Positions 7,323-11,996 of a stretch of 11,996 nucleotides of DNA are shown one piece after another. A program made the translations under genes and the position numbers. The DNA is taken from the NCBI GenBank assembly GCA_028565635.1, contig JAOXYB010048558.1, positions 1-11,996 on the forward strand, written 5' to 3'. The notes beneath the pieces are model-generated. The model saw only the letters and a program-made list of their open reading frames with translations, did not search any database and was not told where the DNA came from. Positions within the stretch are counted from its first letter, which is position 1; each line of letters opens with the position of its first letter. This stretch comes from Phoronis ovalis. Taxonomy: Eukaryota > Phoronida > Phoronidae.

Positions 7323-7465
7323 ATAACTTGTCCCGAACTAGCTGTTCTAGCCAAGTTACATTGTTCCTGTATTAACTGACAAATAACTATAGTGAGCGGA
7401 AAGTGCTACTAGAAGATAAAATGAATGCTTGCATAAAAAAGAAAAATTAGAAGACTGACAGATAC

Positions 7466-7512
7466 AATAAACAATTGAGACTTAACTCAAAATAAAGGAG
7501 AATTTTAATAAA
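7466..7512 (+). terminator. three polyadenylation signals of the receptor gene
   Basis: AATAAA occurs at 7466-7471, 7491-7496 and 7507-7512, about 145-190 bp after the TGA at 7320. That is a normal 3'-UTR length, and it supports placing the end of the plus-strand gene here. Confidence 0.6.
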
Positions 7513-8010
7513 ATCATAAAAAGAAAAAAAAAATCTAGAAGAAGAATTGGAACATTGTTATATTTAAAATAATTGTTTTCCCTTATGCCGCTTGAAACAT
7601 TTTAAATGTATGCCAGTGTGAATTATAGGATGGTTGTCCTCTGTATTTTTTATAATTACTGGTTCTGAACTTGTTGTTACTGACAAGTATATTCACTCCA
7701 CACGCAACAATGTAAATAGTATTATATCGGATAATGTATATGATGTACATAGTTCTGGTGCTAATTTAGTTGTGCACAATGTCCTGATTAGAAATTATAA
7801 TAAGCTTTGTGATTATCTAAATTATTCATAATTTAATGAAAACCTGATAGGTCACTATTCATTCCTTTGGACTAAAACCTGCTGACCCAAAGAAAAACTA
7901 GATGAGGAAGTACTAGTATTTGTTGGGTAATGAAATATGTATTAATTATTAAGTGACACTAACATAAACTGTACCCATCCTATAAAGTTCACAAAAATGC
8001 GTTCATGTTG

Positions 8011-8074
8011 ATATATATATATGTGTGTGTGTGTGCGTGCGTGTGTGTATGTGTGTATGTAATTATATATATAT
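8011..8074. repeat. AT / TG microsatellite
   Basis: An (AT)n run passes into a (TG)n run with CG and TA interruptions (GTGCGTGCGTG, GTATGTGTGTATG), then back to (AT)n. Such alternating purine-pyrimidine tracts are usually length-variable and can adopt Z-DNA. Confidence 0.95.
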
Positions 8075-8113
8075 TTATCTCGAGCTCTTCATTTATTGAC
8101 CATTATTTCGGAT

Positions 8114-8197
8114 CTTGTCTATTTACAGTAATATTAGGCACCTTGTTTATTTACAGTAATATTAGGCACCTTGTTTATTTACAGTAATATTAGGCAC
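8114..8197. repeat. 28-bp minisatellite, three copies
   Basis: Units lie at 8114-8141, 8142-8169 and 8170-8197, followed by a partial CTTG. They start CTTGTTTATTTACAG and end AATATTAGGCAC. Units 2 and 3 are identical, and unit 1 differs by one base (C for T at the sixth position). There are no spacers, so this is not a CRISPR array. Each unit contains TTTACAG, resembling a splice acceptor on plus. Confidence 0.95.
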
Positions 8198-8565
8198 CTT
8201 GGCTTTTTACAAGGAGTTATGCTACTGATAACTTTCGGATGTCCACTATAAATAAATACATAGCTTTCAACTTCATGTGGAAAATGTTAGAATTCGATTT
8301 TGATCTCACAATTGCCCCCGTGACCTCTAAATCAGTGACGTAAAAACCTCAATTTTTAAGATCCCTTATTTACTGTAGGACTTCTTCTACATACACTAAA
8401 ACTAGTTCGATGAAAATTGGAAAGAATAATATATAATAACAAACCTTTCATTATTTGTTCTAAGTTAACTTGCAACATGTTCATAACTCCGCTATGTTCA
8501 GAAAAGAGAAGGTCGTGTTAGCAGGTGAGTTTGAATTCAACGTTATAGTTGGCTTATACTAGCTC

Positions 8566-9696
8566 TTACAGTTCGTCATGAAGTGTCATGTTTTGTCCCC
8601 AAAATAATGACGGTTTGTTATTTGCGTCTCTTTCTCGTTTCACAAATGCAGTAAAACTTGACACACAGTTACCTATGAAATAGTCCGATTTCCCCAATAC
8701 TGCCAAGTCTATTTGAGGTAATTTTGGATTTAAGCGATGAACTTTGACCTGCAGATCTTGAAGATGCTCTTCGATTTCATTGATCATCGGATATTTATCT
8801 GTTGCTACATATATGTGTCTTAATCGAGTGGATACAATTATATTGTGCAAAAAGATAAGAATCTCGTCTTGCGGTGGCATACACAGTTTTGCTGTAACTT
8901 TACTTCCAGGGGACAAACATTGAGGAGATGCCATGAACGATAACATTCCTTCACTTTGACGACAGGCAATTTTCCAATCATTTCCATTTCTTAAATGAAT
9001 TCCAATAAATGTCTCACCTTGGAAAGTTCTATCGATATAGTCATTTACTTCAGTGTTTATGGAGTTTGACCACTGAAGGTATTTTTGTAAATGACGGTCT
9101 TCTGCTCGCACTGGAAAACGAGCTGGTGCAGATCTAAAAGCCATCACCGGATATTTTTCGCCTGGATACTTTTCCCGCCATTCTTGAATAGTTTCGTTAT
9201 CAGACGTGAGATGGTATATAATAAATTCGTCAAAATCCACTCCTAAACCATCCCAAAACGGACCACGCTGCTTCCCGTCCTTCATTGGGCAATTGGTCTC
9301 TTCGGACCTTGAATGTTTCCAACACCAGCCAATGCGCTTTCCAATAGGCCAGTGCTTAGGCGCCAAATATTTCATAAAATCGTCAGCTAGTATTACCTTA
9401 TGATACTCAGTAAGTGAAAGCACTTTAAACCATTCGTCAAAGGCAACATATTTGGTAATAGATGCTCTCCAGGGAGATAAGACCAGTGTTCTATCGAGTT
9501 TCCTTGCGAACGATAGGACTCCTAAAAATTTGTCTGCTTGATTACCGAATTGACCCATGCAAGGGCAGTATATAATATATCCTTTAGGATCCCAAGTAAA
9601 TGTTTTGTTGTTGTTGATGTCTTCAGTTGTATTCACGGGATTACACACAGCTTTCAAAATTACTAAAATAACTATGACAAGCAGCAATCTATACAT
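8566..9696 (-). CDS. POFUT1: GDP-fucose protein O-fucosyltransferase 1, intronless
   Basis: This ER-lumen enzyme transfers fucose from GDP-fucose to Ser/Thr in the C2-X4-S/T-C3 motif of folded EGF repeats, notably in Notch. The frame is 376 codons; vertebrate POFUT1 is about 388. Residues 1-18 form a signal peptide. YCPCMGQFGNQADKFLG (43-59) is the N-terminal GDP-fucose-binding hallmark, IGIHLRNGNDW (231-241) carries the essential arginine (Arg236), and VSSFTAF (345-351) is the C-terminal sugar-nucleotide motif. It ends HDEL (373-376), an ER retrieval signal. N-glycosylation sequons are at N22, N30, N167 and N369. No stop, frameshift or missing key residue is seen. The ATG at 9696 is chosen because it begins the signal peptide. 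A CAG just upstream could be an acceptor for a 5'-UTR intron. The gene is convergent with the receptor gene. Confidence 0.97.
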   Translation of the reverse strand: MYRLLLVIVILVILKAVCNPVNTTEDINNNKTFTWDPKGYIIYCPCMGQFGNQADKFLGVLSFARKLDRTLVLSPWRASITKYVAFDEWFKVLSLTEYHKVILADDFMKYLAPKHWPIGKRIGWCWKHSRSEETNCPMKDGKQRGPFWDGLGVDFDEFIIYHLTSDNETIQEWREKYPGEKYPVMAFRSAPARFPVRAEDRHLQKYLQWSNSINTEVNDYIDRTFQGETFIGIHLRNGNDWKIACRQSEGMLSFMASPQCLSPGSKVTAKLCMPPQDEILIFLHNIIVSTRLRHIYVATDKYPMINEIEEHLQDLQVKVHRLNPKLPQIDLAVLGKSDYFIGNCVSSFTAFVKRERDANNKPSLFWGQNMTLHDEL

Positions 9697-10327
9697 ACTG
9701 TCAGCTGATAAACTATTTTTTTAAGTAAGGATATCTAGAGCATCTCTACTGTAACAATATGATCTCACACTGTTTTAACTACTGTACATGAATAAATGTA
9801 TGAATATTTTAATTTATTAGAGTGATATGCAAATTACATTCAGCCTCGGTGAGGCTTACAAGACTATTATGAAATGTAGTTATAAGGAATAAATATTATA
9901 TATGTTTTCACATTTGTTGTACAGAACTTCTTCTCTCAATCAGTAAGTTGTTCTGACATATTTGACTAAAGCTCTTGTAGTACATTCTTTATAGAAAATA
10001 TTAAAGCAATTTTTTCGTCATCACAAAATTAAGTTAAGGGATTACATTGAACACTTCTGATCAGCAGATGTATATATATCACAACATGCAAATTCTGTCA
10101 GCACGTATTGCCAGCATACACGCAACATCCCTTGCTTTGTCAATCTCGCTAATTCCTGTTCCTAGGCAGATTTTTCACTTTTTTTACATAATCCCTTATC
10201 CGAAGATTCACACATTCAGAACATTGATCGCAATTAATGATGATAATCAGTTGAGTATGCATCGCCGTATATATACACTTACTAATATTGTGCAGTGACC
10301 TACTTTCAAAAATAAACTATTTTTCTG
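9697..10327. other. POFUT1 upstream region, no gene recognised
   Basis: This should hold the POFUT1 promoter and 5' UTR, but no TATA box or initiator stands out. An E-box CAGCTG lies just before the start codon. A small perfect hairpin AGCCTC-GGT-GAGGCT sits at 9842-9856. The plus-strand frame 10047-10298 lacks an ATG start and resembles no protein. Confidence 0.4.
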
Positions 10328-10723
10328 CCCGGGGATGACAGTGAGAACAGCTAGACAGCCATGTGTACTACAAAGAAATTACTCTTTTTGGGACATTTGA
10401 GCGCAAATTCATACTCTTTATGGGATTTTTATCCGGTATGCAAGTTAAGAAAACGAATTGGAGCAACCATATTTGGGGGAATTTTTTTTCTATACAAACG
10501 GACATCTGCATTATATATCCTATTTTATGTTGGGGACCATGCAGTAAAAACACATCGGCCATTTTATTATTTTCAGGACCAAGTTTTGTTCTTATTTGAT
10601 TTTTGATCAATTTTATACCATTTTCAAGGTGAATTAGGTGCCAGGTGTAACTTCTGACAAGTTTACCCTTTCATCTTTTGAAATACACATGTGCACCAAC
10701 TATTCTGACTGTCACCCCCGGGG
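10328..10723. mobile_element. MITE-like non-autonomous DNA transposon, about 396 bp, with about 40-bp inverted ends
   Basis: The left end 10328-10367 starts CCCGGGGATGACAGTGAGAA. The right end 10684-10723, reverse-complemented, starts CCCGGGGGTGACAGTCAGAA. Similarity continues through .AG.T.G and ends in ATGTGTA at nearly the same offset on both arms (10361-10367 and 10684-10690). No transposase is inside. Overlapping open frames on both strands (10361-10610) look like the low-stop interior of the element rather than genes. No clear target-site duplication was found; the flanks TTTCTG and TCACTG share only CTG, so superfamily is unassigned. Confidence 0.7.
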
Positions 10724-11733
10724 TCACTGAAGCAAAACAAAAAACTGGTGACATTATTATAAATAAATATGTTAAAATATATGTTGCATGACAAAATATT
10801 GAAAAAAGGGACAATGCTTTTTACGGTAATATTTATATTGATAAATCTCAAATCTTAAAACTAAGTTAAATTTTAATAATTTGTTACGATGTGCAGGTAC
10901 TGCAAATTTATTAATTAAACTGAATCTAATAGAGCAGAAAAAGGATTATATAGTTCCTAATTATAAAAGTGTCAATGCTCACTTTAATTTACTAAATTTC
11001 ACATATTCACTTATCAGTTTTTAAAAACAAAAGATATACAGCTTTATACCCAAAAGTATTAATATCGGCCGCGTGGAATTATCCCTATATATTACCAACT
11101 GAGGGTGTGAGGCCCGGAACGATCCTACACTGTAATTTCGATAGTCACAATTTCTACATAAATATATATGGGACCGGTATTTTGTGGTTTTGTACCTAGA
11201 TATAAACATGATCAGGATTTTGAGCACCAGTTTCCTACCAAAGTCATAACCAAGTATCCCAGGGAATTAAGGTCAGTCCGAGAAGATCAGTCTATTAATG
11301 TGTACGATATACTGACGCAGTACATTTCATCAATTTTGTTTCGTGCTATATATTTGTGCGAACATTTGGAAGAAAAACTATTTGATTTGATAATACCAGT
11401 CATCAATTGCTTTGTCCACAAAAGTACTAGCATTAATTTACTAACCAATTTAAAGAAAGAAACAGCGTGTAACCAATGTACTATCGCTGAATGTAATTAA
11501 AGGTCTCTTCTACACATCCATACATTATAACACACACAGGAAAATAAAGAGTATCATCCTCAGCATTGCCTAAAGTTGCCTAAGCTGATTCTGAGAGCAC
11601 ATTTTCAAGATGGAATTTTGAACTACATTTTTGAATAATAACAGAAAGTTATCCTATCAATACCAGCAGTACGTGCAGGTACTAATCAGATAAACTTTCA
11701 GGGTTCGTCTCTCCGTGTTCCAGTATCATTGAG
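10724..11733. other. no gene recognised
   Basis: The longest open frame is 11168-11500 (+), 110 codons (starts MGPVFCGFVPRYK, ends CTIAECN). It has no recognisable motif, signal peptide or domain. A rough estimate from base composition puts the longest chance frame in a window this size at about 100 codons, so it is not evidence of a gene. Confidence 0.4.
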
Positions 11734-11996
11734 TTATCTTAGAAAACCTGACACCAAACGTAAAGGAGTGGTATATAGGTGAGGTGCTTGACTCCATTTT
11801 GTTACAGTTATATACACAAACCATTGTACGTTTGTCTTTCGTACCGTACACGCTTCTACTTGTTGCAGAAGCACCCAATGAGGATAATTTTTTATGGCTC
11901 TATGTAGCACACCAACATATTTTTTATATGTTTTGTGCTTGGATAAAGCATTTGGTAATGTAGCTTGGAAGGCCATCTCTGTTCCCCATTCACCAG
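11734..11996 (-). CDS. unidentified open frame running off the right edge
   Basis: The minus-strand frame is open from the window edge through GEWGTEMAFQATLPNALSKH and on to a TAA at 11734-11736, about 87 codons, with a first Met at 11976. Composition is plausible for protein (KHKTYKKYVGVLHRAIKN, then PHWVLLQQVEAC). A donor-like ACG|GTACGA occurs inside, so it could be the end of an exon of an off-window gene. No family is recognised, and chance remains likely. Confidence 0.2.
   Translation of the reverse strand, partial: GEWGTEMAFQATLPNALSKHKTYKKYVGVLHRAIKNYPHWVLLQQVEACTVRKTNVQWFVYITVTKWSQAPHLYTTPLRLVSGFLR

Larger units (their letters stand above)
7513..8565. other. intergenic spacer between convergent genes
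   Basis: This is AT-rich sequence between the receptor 3' end and the POFUT1 stop. It contains the microsatellite at 8011-8074 and the minisatellite at 8114-8197. AATAAA on the minus strand occurs near 8089 and inside the minisatellite (TTTATT on plus), giving possible POFUT1 polyadenylation signals about 400 bp past its stop. The short open frames here (for example 7634-7831) are of chance length. Confidence 0.5.

Noticed and set aside
8114-8197. Regular 28-bp repeats as a CRISPR array
   Set aside because: The units are directly adjacent with no spacers, and the window is animal DNA.
10361-10610. Overlapping open frames on both strands as small genes
   Set aside because: They lie wholly inside the inverted-repeat element and show no protein similarity I recognise.
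11168-11500. 110-codon plus-strand frame as a gene
   Set aside because: No domain, signal peptide or splice context, and length is close to the chance maximum I estimate for this base composition and window size.
11700-11715. GGTTCGTCTCTCC as a tRNA B box
   Set aside because: It does not match GGTTCGANTCC and no A box or cloverleaf arms are seen. No tRNA was found in the window.
11734-11824. Minus-strand frame MVCVYNCNKMESSTSP.. as the start of a THAP zinc finger
   Set aside because: The C-x3-C start and YHSFTF are suggestive, but the FP motif is missing and a stop comes after 32 codons with no convincing donor.

Overview
This is AT-rich nuclear DNA from an animal. Its best gene is split by eight GT-AG introns and encodes animal-only signalling domains; the other clear gene is the Notch-pathway enzyme POFUT1. 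The small introns (about 200-570 bp, plus one of 2.2 kb), microsatellites, a minisatellite and a short inverted-repeat transposon suggest an invertebrate. I cannot name the phylum from the sequence.

Layout. Positions 1-1476 hold no convincing exon. They hold two CTCF-like sites, three copies of a 15-bp motif, a candidate promoter patch (ATF-, NRF1-, ETS- and E2F-like sites, about 660-1000) and a diverged tandem repeat with a 138-bp period (848-1129). Positions 1477-7322 (+) hold the 3' part of a multi-exon receptor gene whose 5' exons are off-window or unrecognised. Its exons spell, in order, a six-cysteine TNF-receptor repeat close to p75NTR, a transmembrane helix with an RRRRK stop-transfer, an acidic/serine-rich linker, a CARD close to those of caspase-2 and CRADD/RAIDD, a short linker and a death-domain-like C-terminus. 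Three AATAAA signals follow (7466-7512). Positions 7323-8565 are intergenic, with a TG/TA microsatellite and a 28-bp minisatellite. Positions 8566-9696 (-) hold an intact, intronless POFUT1 ending in HDEL. Positions 9697-11996 hold no secure gene, but they include a roughly 400-bp MITE-like element with about 40-bp inverted ends (10328-10723) and an open frame running off the right edge.

The main discovery candidate is the receptor. Vertebrate TNF receptors use a cytoplasmic death domain or TRAF-binding motifs. Here a p75NTR-like ectodomain appears joined in frame to a RAIDD-like CARD-then-death-domain tail, which could couple ligand binding directly to caspase-2/9-type recruitment. The CARD and TNFR exons are strong. 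The death-domain part depends on a weak splice donor (6430), and a two-gene alternative (a separate RAIDD-like gene starting at 4421) is not excluded. The receptor and POFUT1 are convergent neighbours with no evident functional link.
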